Part shown: positions 33,001 through 42,783 of the stretch, in pieces
How positions within the stretch are numbered: position 1 is the first letter of the stretch
How the letters are laid out: every line of letters begins with the position of its first letter
Source: Gracilaria vermiculophylla
Taxonomy: Eukaryota > Rhodophyta > Florideophyceae > Gracilariales > Gracilariaceae
Reading direction: 5' to 3'
NCBI GenBank assembly: GCA_019155205.2
Contig: JAHNZQ020000181.1
Coordinates: 437,008-501,007 of the forward strand
DNA: 64,000 bases
Notes under the pieces: generated by a model
What the model saw: only the letters and a program-made list of their open reading frames with translations
Database searches by the model: none
What the model was told of the DNA's origin: nothing
Position numbers and translations under genes: made by a program

Positions 33001-33889
33001 CTGGGTTGATGGACGCGCGATGCACGCGAGACGGCGCATACCTTGCCTTGAGGCTCGGAGGTACAGCGCCTGAGGGTACGGAGTCGGGCCTAGGCCTTGC
33101 CCTCTGCGGCATCATGCTTGCGCGACGAGGGCGCGCAGGTGCGTCCCCCGCTCTGGGGATGCTGCGGGTTCTGGCAATGTTCTGCTGCGCGCTGATGGGC
33201 AGCTGCTGCAAGACCTCGGCGCCCAGCGCTGGCTCAAGCTCAAGCAAACGGCAGCAGTTGTCGCGGGAGACGGCGCGCACGGCTTCGTCAGAGTCGCAGC
33301 ACCCGCCGATGATGGCAGCGCTGATGAGCGGGTGAATCTCGCTGAGACTGCCGCGGCACCTCTCGACCAGAATCATCCCGATAAACTCGGCGGCGGCGGT
33401 TCGCGTCAGCGGCGGGGCTTGCTTGTCCAGGACGGTTTGCGAGATGAAGCGGGCTGTTCCAATGTGCACGCCTTCCACGCCATGCTCAAACATGGCCTTT
33501 GCGGCCTCGCGAGAGCTGTCTCGGATGACAGCCTTTGTGATGGCGCAGCGTTTGAGGAGAGCGGGAATGACGTCAGTTCCAACCGCGGCTACGAACTTGG
33601 AGCCGAACGTCTCGGCCAGAGTTTCGATGCAGAGACAAGCTTCTTTGACGAGCGTGCTGCGCGGGTTGTAAATGACTTGCGCCAAATCCTGGCTAGAAGG
33701 GCGCAACTGGCGCATTATCGCGTCGACGTCCGCCGTTTTCGACAGAGGGATGGTTAGATCAGCTAGCTGCTGAAGGGCTTCCACCTGCTCGTGCCATGGA
33801 GTGTCGTGCTCCAATTTCTTTAGCAATACATGCGGCAGGGGCCCTGTCGAGTCACACCCGGTGGAGAAGGCCATCCCTGTGCGGAACAT
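30038..33889 (-). CDS. CLASP-like TOG-domain microtubule-associated protein
   Basis: Intronless, 1283 residues from the ATG at 33889 (M-F-R-T-G). The frame stays open to 34318, but that extension does not look coding. Residues about 10-230 form a TOG/HEAT array like the CLASP N-terminal domain: helices with L-V-K-E-A-C-L-C-I-E-T-L, I-P-A-L-L-K-R and D-S-D-E-A-V-R. Residues 250-1000 are low complexity: Arg/Pro-rich, S-S-A-R-H-S-P-A repeats (about 490-620), then charged K-R-A-E-A-G-E-R-A-V repeats. Residues about 1038-1283 are a second HEAT/TOG-like region with a run of 14 glycines. CLASP/TOG proteins bind tubulin and stabilise microtubules at spindle, cortex and phragmoplast. Two TOG arrays around a basic linker fit this family, but kinetochore or EB-binding motifs were not found. 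XMAP215 or another HEAT protein is the alternative. Confidence 0.72.
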   Translation of the reverse strand: MFRTGMAFSTGCDSTGPLPHVLLKKLEHDTPWHEQVEALQQLADLTIPLSKTADVDAIMRQLRPSSQDLAQVIYNPRSTLVKEACLCIETLAETFGSKFVAAVGTDVIPALLKRCAITKAVIRDSSREAAKAMFEHGVEGVHIGTARFISQTVLDKQAPPLTRTAAAEFIGMILVERCRGSLSEIHPLISAAIIGGCCDSDEAVRAVSRDNCCRLLELEPALGAEVLQQLPISAQQNIARTRSIPRAGDAPARPRRASMMPQRARPRPDSVPSGAVPPSLKARYAPSRVHRASINPVDLGLHVPFNESAPHARPSMVPRPNRVDFESRPHLPRKPSRPHLRPPRRSIAPKLASFDGEINSLKDESTSKGLPSTSVIAPSHSLMKTSVSAEFTSLAEKSTVAVPRKNAQGASAEKTIVESPVSTNVRGSSEDAQPTSLASVTDSTDEFKHESQHSTPQAPKAVTAASSGDESAPHGLVCNSQSPTYACGRLPAASSSATKHSPVASSSSARHSPAATGTCARHSCAASSTFAAHSPAASASSAKKHSPAASGSSARHSPTAPGSCAKSASPAASGSSARHSPAALSTAARPSPAASSSSARHSPAASSTAARPSPAASHDSAWNSPAQTKPVSASPGAQHAAPRSEGTGDTECGWRRSTSCGGDSSGKRSGETSPGGLGSEGSGAGREECAQRVNKGRLSFIMGVNETPHVIRARRALRPDMSAAALMGSPALVRGEAGTVVGDGTDADGGGGAEGGDERGSEAAERQGEAGQGAQRAESEDDESQTDAATVEAADGCGGAGEEEEGARERGDSAEQLLKTPQLCMPDISDFAELMADIEKQARSSVAVVAAAPAGLGGDKENAAGGDAGRRDAADVQAPAALKRRVGWFKGRPPRRSLMPQNGTAAGAGRAEAGAERAVTRAEGAVKRPGGAEEDAGKPAEAAERAVKRAEAGERAVKRAEAGERAVKRAEAGERAEKRVEGAERAGTRAEGAEQRVASKRVASKRVEGAERVVSKRVEGAEGAKRGRKKTGAVGEAERQVVEAVRRCQAASGLGWEQKTAALEGLRERTRALGGERVAGRVAEECATVACELIVDGHQRVAAAALETLFVVLLCAEGAAQTRALQRALRRRDDALRRVLALTRDGREDRRLAGERVLDAFGVQFSAEAQVALLVHAVDGGGGGGGGGGGGGGVDARVAAAACGALERAFERAERADGGFVWRGDVLQRLVLALARLARDRRAAVRAAARAAAAAMRRCLPPRAFEVACRQLRVRPALLARAL
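30315..30354 (-). repeat. Polyglycine-coding triplet run
   Basis: CCGCC-type repeat inside the CLASP-like gene, read as 14 consecutive Gly codons on the minus strand. Likely length-variable. Confidence 0.8.
30830..31090 (-). repeat. Coding repeats, charged linker of CLASP-like protein
   Basis: Tandem units of about 30-36 bp encoding K-R-A-E-A-G-E-R-A-V and related K-R-V-E-G-A-E-R-A units. Units at 30,970-31,070 are nearly identical, a sign of recent slippage or unequal exchange. Confidence 0.75.
32030..32420 (-). repeat. Coding repeats, S-S-A-R-H-S-P-A units
   Basis: About ten imperfect 33-39 bp units (core GCGGGCGAATGCC on the plus strand) encoding Ser/Ala/His/Pro modules in the linker of the CLASP-like protein. 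Confidence 0.75.
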
Positions 33890-36170
33890 AGAGAGCAGCT
33901 GATGATCGATTTCGGGCAGTGCGCAACGAAAATGCAGTAGTTTTCTTCTGCTAAACTGGACGAAGAATGCAACGAAGATTGAGTGGTGAACGTGCTCATC
34001 AGACGACCAAGCGCGCACAACTCTTGAAGAACTGCGAAGGGTGGTAGGCTCCGCATTGATGCGCCGTTCTTTACCGTTGAAGACATGACATGCCAAAAAA
34101 GTGCTGTTACTACCCGCGAACATTTGAATTTTCAAATTTGTTTTTCGATCACTGCCCCTCCGTAGGGCCCACGCACGGCTTGAAATGTCCCGTTTGGATC
34201 TAACCATGTCAAAGTTTGAGGAAATTAGGAAATGTTCAAGTTGCCGAAAGATATACTGCGCACAATCACATAGCACATTTTGTTGGAAAACATACTGGTG
34301 CAATGGCTTTGTTGTCATGCTCAGGAAGGCAGGTCAGGGCTGGAACAGGGACAGACGAGTATACATGAAAAAGCGGACGTGCAACAGTCCACCACAAGAC
34401 ACATGCTTTGACGCCTGTCGCAGTCCCTTTGCACGGATTACAAGGTTCTCTCAGGGATCGATTTCATCACTTGAGATCGTTGTGAGGAAGGCTTGACTCG
34501 TATTTTCACTGTGATTTCAGTTGTGTTCTCGAAGCAGGACACGAGCGTGTACGGTACACCAAGGTTCCTTTTTTTCCACCGCTCTATCTTTGCGCCTTTG
34601 TCTCTGGTCTGTTTTGGAATCGAGGTTTCCTCATCGTTCTTGAGCGCGTGATCTGTTCTCAATTCCCACAACATTACAGAGAGAGGTGTTCTGCAGAGCA
34701 TCACGGGACGATCTGAAACGAGATGCGGTGCGTAAATATAAGCACGTTTCATGCACATGCCAATACATGACACGAGATGTCCACTAAATACCGCCTCTCG
34801 TCGCCATGCACGGCAATTTGGTATGAAAAAAATGCAGCAACTTATCGCTCATGGTTCAGCATCGGAATGTCCGATGGGTACTCGGCAAACCCGGTTGACT
34901 TTGGACTGTTTGGTGCCATGTTGACCTTGAAAATTTGAGTATACTGTTTTAGCTTTTCGCGTTCATGCAGAGCGGCTCTTGGCCGCAGTCTCGTCGCATC
35001 AACTTCCACCCTATATCTTTCCATCCTACATCGTTCCATCCTACATCGTTCCATCCTACATCAGTAGTCAGACTCAAGTTTGGATAGTTTTGGACATGAA
35101 ATTGTTTTTTTCGCTCACGCAGCTTCACGAGCATGTATGGGATGGACGTCGCCGACAGTGTGCACATGGAATCGATTTCCATCGATAGCTGATTGTTACT
35201 CATTGCTCGTCTTCCGCTTCTCTGTCAGACATATCGATACCATTTGTCTCTGCGAGTTCATTTGAAAAACATTATCCTGTACTGCTGGCCAGCGGGGCCA
35301 TTGAAAAATCTCCAAATGAACCCATCCCTTTTTTATTGCTTAAAAGACCGCTCTCGAAAGGAAGTGGCGAATTTGGCCTCTTGACTCACTCCGAATTTAT
35401 CAAATGGTGAGGCAATCGCTACCAAGTGTATCCGGAATGGGAAAAGAGCTCTTAATGAGGCCAAGACGATGAACTGCGGACATTCTACAACCGCAGCGGT
35501 GACTGTGCAAAGTCTGAATCGCGTGTCCGTCTAAATTGCATTTCACAACAGTCCGTGGAGCCTACCTGTACAACTCCATTCTAGAATGGTCAATTTTGAA
35601 CAAACAAAAATGAACTGGTGACGTGCAATTTCAACAAATTGCGGTCTGTTATCACATTGGAGAATGTAACTATTATTGTGTTCTTTTATTCTGAATCATG
35701 CCTCAACTCTCCAACGCAGCAAAGCAAGACCACCCAATGTCTTCTGCCATGGAGTGAAAGTCTATATTTAATCTGCATATCGATTCCGTGCATCATATGG
35801 CATGTGGGACACGCCTTCCGAGAAGGTTTAGTGTTTTGCACGAGCAGGCAAAACTTCTGACATGTAATTAGAATACCGACAGTGAACCCATCCCCACAAA
35901 TCCGGCCATTGGGATAGCTACAATGCGATTTTTTCATGTTGTGGACCAACTTTAACTGGAAATCCTTCCATGACCACGTTCAAACTAGTGCCATAAATGC
36001 ATCAAGTTGATGGAACCGTGCTGAATTCAAGGCAACCATCAGCACACGTTCTGTGGCTCACTGAATTCGTCAAATTCCTCCTGTCACCTCGTCACCAACC
36101 CTCAAATGAACATAGACCTTTCCAGCACCAAAGCCAGCACAAATCTCACGACTGTGCGCCAGTCAACGAG
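33890..36170. other. Promoter side of CLASP-like gene and gene-poor spacer
   Basis: Holds the 5' flank of the CLASP-like gene and no convincing gene. A minus-strand frame from the ATG at 34758 to 34438 (106 codons) lacks any recognisable domain. A small tandem array of a 15-bp unit (TTCCATCCTACATCG, about four copies) lies at 35003-35063. Confidence 0.4.
35003..35063. repeat. 15-bp tandem repeat
   Basis: About four units of TTCCATCCTACATCG, the first degenerate. It also makes a short Met-Glu-Arg-Cys-Arg shadow peptide on the minus strand. Confidence 0.8.
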
Positions 36171-36177
36171 TATAAAT
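36171..36177 (+). promoter_or_regulatory. TATA-like motif upstream of zinc-finger gene 1
   Basis: TATAAAT, 228 bp before the ATG at 36399. Farther than at the other genes, so less certain. Confidence 0.3.
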
Positions 36178-36398
36178 GAAAAAAAAGAAAACCATCCAAT
36201 ACCCAAACGTCAACTGTTGGTACATCTTCCTGCTTTTGACCGATCTCTCACAGACATTTCCAATCTCATGCTTTGATTATCATCAAAGCCCTCCCGCATC
36301 TTTTGAATCGGACTTCATACTTCTCACGGATTCTGGCCAAAGTTGGGATCATCACTATTCCTATTCTCACCGTATACAGAACAGTTTCAACGGAACAA

Positions 36399-36842
36399 AT
36401 GTCGAAACGGGAAGATCGCACCCAAAAAAGACATCCGCTGTCGTCTTCAGAACCAAATCCTAAGGCGCACAATGTTTTGAACAACCTCTCCTGTTCATCT
36501 CTCAACGCAAAAGAAATGAAGGCAGTAGACCACTTGCTTCAGATGGCAGCTTTTTCTAGACAGCTATGCGCAACCGGAGGACATCACAAATCAGTTGGGT
36601 CTGCATCCGACTCGTCTCGTCCGCTGGATCCGGACACTTTAACCTCATATTCTTTGTCGAATGATTATCCATGCCACCGTCGAGTTTGCTCTACTTGTGA
36701 TCGACTGTACGAAATACAATACGTTAAACACCACAAGAATGCAGCCAATTGTGATACGGGATACTTTTGTTCGATGTGTGAGAAGTCGAACTCAACGCCA
36801 GGCAATCCTTCAAAACACTTGAAAGAAAAATATCGCAAATAG
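36399..36842 (+). CDS. Small zinc-finger protein 1
   Basis: 147 residues, intronless, ATG at 36399 (M-S-K-R-E-D); an open stretch upstream is not needed. The N-terminal 90 residues are Ser/Lys-rich and probably disordered. The C-terminus has Cys/His clusters: C97-x2-C100 with H111/H112 and C118, then C124-x2-C127 with H140. The spacing suggests two zinc-binding units of a C2H2/C2HC kind, the second one truncated. The basic tail (K-H-L-K-E-K-Y-R-K) fits nucleic-acid binding. It lies 567 bp before a second zinc-finger gene on the same strand. No named family recognised; a domesticated or transposon-derived zinc finger is possible. Confidence 0.5.
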   Translation: MSKREDRTQKRHPLSSSEPNPKAHNVLNNLSCSSLNAKEMKAVDHLLQMAAFSRQLCATGGHHKSVGSASDSSRPLDPDTLTSYSLSNDYPCHRRVCSTCDRLYEIQYVKHHKNAANCDTGYFCSMCEKSNSTPGNPSKHLKEKYRK

Positions 36843-37278
36843 CTCAATGTCAGATGTGCTGAACACTCAATGGCCTTTTACTCCTCCCTTAATGTTATTT
36901 TTTAAAGAAACATGGAATACACTCTCTCTACATGCAATGGAGATAGAATTTCATGGTAGAGATTGACTTCTTGCGAGACAGAGTATCACAAACAAAAGGA
37001 ACACTGAATAGTATGCGCGTTTGGAAGTAGTGTTATGCATAAAACGAGATGGAAGAGGAGGTTGCAATGAAGCTTTGAATCATTATAGTACGTTGCGGGC
37101 TCACCTTCTGAAACTTTGCGTTCACTGTGGAAGATGTAATAAAGTCCATCTTAAACCGATGGTAGAACTCTTCGCGACAACAAGTTTTTTTAGTCCTACT
37201 TCAAAAACACCCGACCGCTGTTCGAAGAAGACAAGTTTTCTTTTTCTCACTGTCTCGAGTGCGGACCCAAAAAAGCAC

Positions 37279-37285
37279 TATAAAA
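37279..37285 (+). promoter_or_regulatory. TATA box of zinc-finger gene 2
   Basis: TATAAAA, 131 bp before the ATG at 37410, almost the same distance as at the Hint gene. Confidence 0.45.
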
Positions 37286-37409
37286 TGATCGTGTTGCTGC
37301 ATTCATCTCCAAGTACTTTCTACACAGAGATATCATCTTCGAGCTGACCTTTAATCTAACAATTGCAGATATTGAAGTTTGGAGATCGAGTCATCTTTAC
37401 AGACTGATA

Positions 37410-37988
37410 ATGGTTCCTTCACACATGAAATGGATGGCTCGTGGTCGTACGCACCTTCAAAACTCGCAGGAAACTATGGAAGAATCGAAATCTTGGACCC
37501 AACAAAAGAATGAAAGCCCCCCCGCTAGTCCTTCAGAAGCTTGGACAATCGAGAAAACCCCTTCAAGCAGTAACACAGCGCAAAGTAGCTCAGAGATACA
37601 AACGAGTACAAGAGAGAAATATTTCAATCACTCCGGACAAATTTGTCGCCTAGGTAGTCGAGCAAATATTGATCGGCCCTCTCAAGATCCTCACCGCCCG
37701 ACCCGTATGAGTTCAGGGAACTCTGTTTTAGCTACGATGGCCAGTAGACGTGCCAGTCATAGAAAAATTTATTCCGCACCGCCATTAACAGTGATGCCAA
37801 AAACTTCGTCGTCTCTTGATAATCCAAACGATGTAATCTGTCCGCTGTGTGGTATAAAATGTAGCAAAACTGACTTTACCCATCATATGTCAGAGCACTC
37901 TAAAAACCGAATCAAGTGTGATACGTGCTCGCGAACATTCGCAGATGGTTCCGGACTAAGTCAGCACAAAGCAGAACAAAATCATTGA
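37410..37988 (+). CDS. C2H2 zinc-finger protein 2
   Basis: 192 residues, intronless, true ATG at 37410. Residues 1-140 are Ser/Thr/Gln-rich without hydrophobic blocks. Two C2H2 fingers follow: C144-x2-C147-x11-H159-x3-H163 and C170-x2-C173-x12-H186-x5-H192, joined by a short K-N-R-I-K linker; the chain ends on the last His. This fits a small DNA- or RNA-binding regulator, nuclear by inference. It shares the layout (disordered N-terminus, C-terminal finger pair, one exon) with the genes at 36399 and 61787, so the three may be one lineage-specific family. Target unknown. Confidence 0.65.
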   Translation: MVPSHMKWMARGRTHLQNSQETMEESKSWTQQKNESPPASPSEAWTIEKTPSSSNTAQSSSEIQTSTREKYFNHSGQICRLGSRANIDRPSQDPHRPTRMSSGNSVLATMASRRASHRKIYSAPPLTVMPKTSSSLDNPNDVICPLCGIKCSKTDFTHHMSEHSKNRIKCDTCSRTFADGSGLSQHKAEQNH

Positions 37989-38941
37989 AGGATAATGCTG
38001 TTGTCAGCAAGACAACTTTATCGTTAACGTATTTTACAGAAAACATTAAGCTCTTCAATTTCACTGAATTTGAAACTTGCTGTGCAATGGAGAGATCATG
38101 AGTAAAGTAAAAAATTGTATCTTGCCTCAAAGAAGAATCGATCGGATACATTCCTCGTTTTGGTATACAAAATTTCCTGATCAAAAATGACTAATAAAGT
38201 GATAAATAAAACGAAAAAGTCTCCGAGAAGGCACAGGACTAGATGAGAAAAACTTCTAAATTGACAAATCGTAGTCTTGTAAAATAGGCCCAGAGAACGA
38301 AACATGACTGAGTGATATTATTTTTAATTTATTTTTAACGATGCTTTCATGGTTCTTAAGGAGTGTGCGCGTTCCAATAGAGAAATTAAAAAATTTTAAA
38401 CCTCGAAGTTGATAACACGACACTAGTGATAATCGAGATTTCATTGATTTCGAAGAAGCTCTGGAGCGGACCAAAATATATAACTGAAATGTTCGGTTTC
38501 TGAAACATCACAGAAACTCAGCATTAATCAATCTTCAAGCGTTGCTTGTCAGCATCCAAAAAACATACGTATTTTTGAATCCTTGTTTTAGTTCATCAAT
38601 GAGAAAGCAAACCATGTTCAAGTTTACCATTGCAAAGTGAGACTCTTCGTTCATATAAATACAAAAAGCCCCGGCTCTTTTTGACCTTGATGTAGTGGAT
38701 CAAAACTGTAACAGCTTCAATTTTTTAGAATAGAAATAGCTGCAGATACTCTTCAAAAATGATAGTTCACCCTTTTTGACTCTGTGGCAAGGGAAGGGTT
38801 TCACTCTTTGTAAAACAAGAACAGGTCGTTCCGTCGATATTGCGTCTACATATCAGGTAATCAAGAAAATGGATAAATCGACAGTCATTGATTGAAGGAT
38901 AAAAAAGCGCGAAAGCAATGCAGTCAGAGGAGGGAAAAAGA
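37989..38941. other. AT-rich spacer before element E4
   Basis: No gene seen. It contains the 3' flank of zinc-finger gene 2 and runs up to the short LTR of E4. A GAAGGATAAAAAA stretch at about 38894-38907 resembles 44550-44562 next to the other LTR, so the E4 LTRs could extend a little farther than drawn. Confidence 0.4.
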
Positions 38942-39134
38942 TGTAGTCCGTTGCGGTCCGGAAAGTAGCCGGAACGGGCTTTAAGGTGTTCGATAGTCGA
39001 TGCCTGTTAGGCTTTACCGTTTACCGGCTTATCTACCTTCGCTCTTTGGCGGAGGCCGGCGGCGGCGGCTGGTGTCCTTGCTGGACACTAATGTTACGGA
39101 CCGTACGAAACAGCTCACGGCGCATCTGCCTACA
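38942..39134 (-). repeat. 3' LTR of E4
   Basis: Plus strand TGTAGTCCGTTGCGG ... CTGCCTACA, TG/CA ends. On the minus strand it is preceded by a purine-rich AAAGATGGGAATG, a likely polypurine tract. Confidence 0.75.
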
Positions 39135-39201
39135 TTCCCATCTTTCGGAGCGCAAGCATGCGGCGTGCTTTGTCCGCTCATGGTTTCGGCGTTTTTTGCG
39201 C

Positions 39202-41043
39202 TTAACGAGACGTAGAAGCATCTGCGGTACGTCTTCGTAAACGCGTGTGGGCAACTCCAGCGTGTCCATCGAATGCTGTGGTCTTTTTCAGAGAACTACG
39301 AACTTCAGCTGTCCGGGGTCGGTTTCTTCCAGTCGCATTCGCCTTGCGACAGGCATGCCGGTCGCAGACGACAGGGCATGTGACAGAATGACGCTGGAAT
39401 CCATGTCGGAATTTCGAAAGAACTTCAGACTGCTGCCGTGTATGTCTTCCAAACACCGTTACGGAGATCTTCGACTTGGTAGACGTAGTCGCTTTGCGCC
39501 TTAACGATCCGTCTCGGTCCACGCCGACGGAGGCAAAGCTTTTCTCCTGCAAAGAAGTTTTTGCGCGCGAGGAGGACAAATCTCTTCCGTATTCTTTGGT
39601 AGTATACCTGCAGATGCGGCATGGCGGGATCGTCTACGATGCTTCTATTGGAGGTCAGAGAGGCAAGGGAAGGTTGGAGGGATATTAAGAATGTTCGCCA
39701 GCTCTGGCGTGGATTTACTTGAAGGTGCCTCGACCACGACTTATATAGTGTTTCAGTCGCACCGACTAGGTTGCATCAGAAATTACACTACAAAGGCGAG
39801 ACACTCAATACTACCAATCATATTGTAACATGACATAAATGTACTAGCCACAATTCAATAATGCTTACAACAGCAAGGCACAACAAGGCATGACAGTTCC
39901 GTACACTCACGAGACCATGACAGTGCACAAACTCACTCAACCACCTTACACTCTCTGTATTACGCCACCACTCGTGTCCATACAGCAATGTGTGTGTATA
40001 GTTACGATGACGAGGCAAATTACACTAAACCATATCTGGTGTACATTAAGCTGAGTTTGCAATGTGTACACCTGGAAACCATATGGTAGTGAGCAACGTA
40101 CGGAGTAGCACACCTGCACACGTGTACCACACAGAGTCAACATTCAACGCAGCCCATGGTCCCCGGAACATTCAGTTGTCAGTGACAGCACAGAAACTTC
40201 ATCCAAAAGCTTCTGTACCGATTTCGGGACGAACGGATACAACTCAGCCGCACTTTGCTTGAATGCATGAAGGTTTATGGTGCTCTGGCGCTCCGCTTCC
40301 GAAATGGTAATCGGCTTGGCCGTTTCAGTCCTTAGAAATGTACCGATAGGCAAAGTGGGTTCCATACCCATGAAGGCCGTGACTGACGCGATATTTTTGC
40401 GTGACGGAGAGGATGCACTGTTGAGGCCGCTCTGAATCAGAGGTAACAAGTCAGGCCATCCCTTTTGATCCATCTTTAGCTCCGAAACGGCGGATCGGAG
40501 AACTCTGAGCATCTCTCTGCCTAAACGTTCGACGGCAGCGTTACTCCACAGAGATTAGGGCAGCGTGAAGTGATGTGCTGTCCTCAGTCCCTTGGAGGTG
40601 AGGCGTACCGTTTCGATTCGGAAGTGTGGAGGTCCATAGAACATCAGACCGTTCGATACACCAAAGGCGACACACTAATCTATTATGCTCGTTGCTGCAT
40701 TCTTTGCAGCTGTATCGGAGAACGCAAACATCCACTTGTAGTCGGAGTGGTCATCGTGGAGAAGGAGCACGTCCTTCTTTCCTGTCCGGCTCGGTCCGAT
40801 ATCGAAATAATCGAGCTGTAGGACGTCTTTAGGCTTCGTTCCGTGTACGGCAGGTCCGAATGGATACGATACCTTTCCCTCTCCAGTTTTCGATAGACAA
40901 TGGATACAAGCGGGCACGAAGGACTGAATGTCGGTGGTTACGGTTGCCCAGAAGTAGTACTTCCGTAAGATCGTTTCGGTTGACGCCCTACCACGGTTTC
41001 CGCTCAAACCAACATGTTCGGTGATGCACAGGCAAAGTTGCAA
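39202..41043 (-). pseudogene. E4 integrase and C-terminal domain (broken)
   Basis: From 41043 down: a zinc-binding segment (E-H-V-G-L-S-G-N then C-I-H-C), with Asn where the second His is expected, as in E2. The core has L-Q-L-D-Y-F-D-I-G (first Asp); the second Asp is lost (Y-G-P-P-H-F); the Glu is kept in N-A-A-V-E-R. After the solo LTR (39647-40209) the frame continues with G-E-K-L-C-L-R-R-R-G-P-R-R-I-V and Y-V-Y-Q-V-E-D-L, a typical integrase C-terminal barrel, and a decayed chromodomain-like stretch to about 39202. Several stops. Confidence 0.8.
39647..40209 (-). repeat. 563-bp solo LTR (family S) in E4
   Basis: Interrupts the E4 integrase. Same sequence, opposite orientation, at 52308-52870. 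Flanked by a 5-bp duplication (AGAAG on the minus strand; CTTCT at 39642-39646 and 40210-40214 on plus). Ends are close to TGTTGG/CCAACA, allowing for mutations. No internal region of this family is present in the window. Confidence 0.85.
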
Positions 41044-41059
41044 GTCCTATGCGTAGTCC

Positions 41060-42768
41060 AAGACCCAAATGGCATTGTTGAGATTTATCCATATGCCGTT
41101 AACGCGGTTTAAGTTGCCCGGTCGGTCCGGTGCGGCTTCGTCTTGCGTTGTAACGAGGTCCATTACAGTTGGCCATTCGAAGTCTTGTGCAGATGAGGAC
41201 GGCAGTTTCGAAACACGGACTAGTCTGCGAACCGTGCTGGGTGCGGACTAACGGCCTAGTACATCACCCCAAACGTTGCCCGTTCCGCGGATGTGGAAGT
41301 ATGTGTAGTTGTGCATGCTTAACCGTACAGCCCAGTGAAAGACTTTGCGAATTGATGTCTGCGATAACTACGGGAAGACCGATAACGGACCAAACAGAAA
41401 GATGAGGTTGTTATGGTCCGTGTACCGATCAAAACTGGACGGTTTGGAAGCAAGCCAGTGCATCCGCTCATGGGAAGCCAGTACGGCGTACGCTTCCTTC
41501 TCGAGTGTAGACCAACCGTTTTGCGTAGTCGAAAACTATCTGCACAGAAATGCCAGTGGTTTGTGGGCCTATATCGAATGCGGTTTGAAAATGTCCTTCA
41601 GGGAAATTTGAGTAAGGATGCTGGACCAGACCGTATCGGACGTGTCGGTATAGACGCAGCGGCGCTTTGTCTCGTCGTGGTAAGACAGAGTGACCTGTTT
41701 GGCAAGGGCGGCCTTACATGCGTCGAAGACGTCTTGTTTGGCCTTGCCCCATCCGAAAGCGGAAAGTTTGTACCGTGATACTGACTGCTTGGTACCTTTA
41801 CCGGCTCGAGAATAGATTTTCTACATGAATCCGTATAACGGTCCAACAAGAGCGGCAAAGTCGGAGATTCCAATCTAGATCCACGGCAGCGCACAGATAA
41901 ATTGTTGCAAGGTGGCCCTGGTTTGCGGTGGTTCCATTTTAAGTAGGACTTCTAGCCGACGTGGATCGAAACGAATACCGTCTGCGGAAACGAATCGGCC
42001 ACACCACCGCAGCGTGGTGGAAAATAGATTGCACTGGGCGGGGTGTAGCTTGATGTTCTTACGAACACATAGACCGAGGAGATGACGGATAGATTGAATT
42101 AGTCCTGCAATGTTATGGTCGTGCAGCAAAATGTCGTTCACCCAGTGTAGGAAGTGCGACGTGAGACCAGTCGGTTCAATTTCCGAGATTGCGAACTGCA
42201 GGTGAGTGACGGCGTTGGTCTTACCGTGTATTACACGGGTGGGCGAACAATCGCCGTCCGGTGTGATGAAGGACTGGAGGGCTTTTGAAGCCTCATCCAG
42301 TTCATGCTGCCAATAGCAGTGCGATAGGTCTTAAGTCGCATAGTACCGTGATTCGGACAATCGAGTCAGCTCGTGCTCCAAGTTGGGCATGGGAAATTGG
42401 TGTTTCACGGTGAACTTGTTGACCGGTCGGAGATCAACAGAGAACCGATAGCGGACATCGGGACCCGGTTTCGGTACGAGTAGGGGTGCACATGCCCAGG
42501 GGGATGTGGGATTGGCATACGCCATGCCGGTACGGACGAGAGATGCGACGAATTTATTGAGGTATTCGCGCTGGTCGCTTGAATAATTCCGCAGGCAGGC
42601 CTCGACCGGTGCGAAATTGGGAGCCAATTCCACCGTTAGGGGTCGGATTTGCGCCGATGGTCCTGCGGAAAATGCAGTACGAAACACGTCGACGTGTTCG
42701 TCCACAATGTCGGAGATGCGTTTCCGGTATTCGGTGGGTATTCTATTGTCTATTTTGGTCTTCTTCAA
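41060..42768 (-). pseudogene. E4 reverse transcriptase and RNase H (broken)
   Basis: RT is open at 42768-42331 (P-L-L-V-P-K-P and D-L-R-P-V-N-K), stops at a TAA, and resumes to 41875 with F-L-H-W-V-N-D-I-L-L-H, in which the catalytic Y-x-D-D is W-V-N-D, so one Asp has become Asn. RNase H follows with stops: Y-T-D-T-S-D (about 41640) and L-E-K-E-A-Y-A-V-L (about 41500). Not functional. Confidence 0.8.
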
Positions 42769-42783
42769 AACTTTAACGCATGT

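Noticed and set aside
30123..33335. 1070-codon open frame on the plus strand
   Set aside because: Exactly antisense to the CLASP-like gene, made of Ala/Arg/Ser/Pro runs and with no domain. It is a by-product of the extreme GC content.
33890..34318. 143-residue N-terminal extension of the CLASP-like protein
   Set aside because: Composition differs from the rest, no TOG similarity; conserved sequence begins after the ATG at 33889.
40144..40209. C-terminal end of E4 integrase reading L-S-L-T-T-E-C
   Set aside because: The same peptide appears at 52320 in an unrelated place because both lie in the 563-bp solo LTR, not in integrase.
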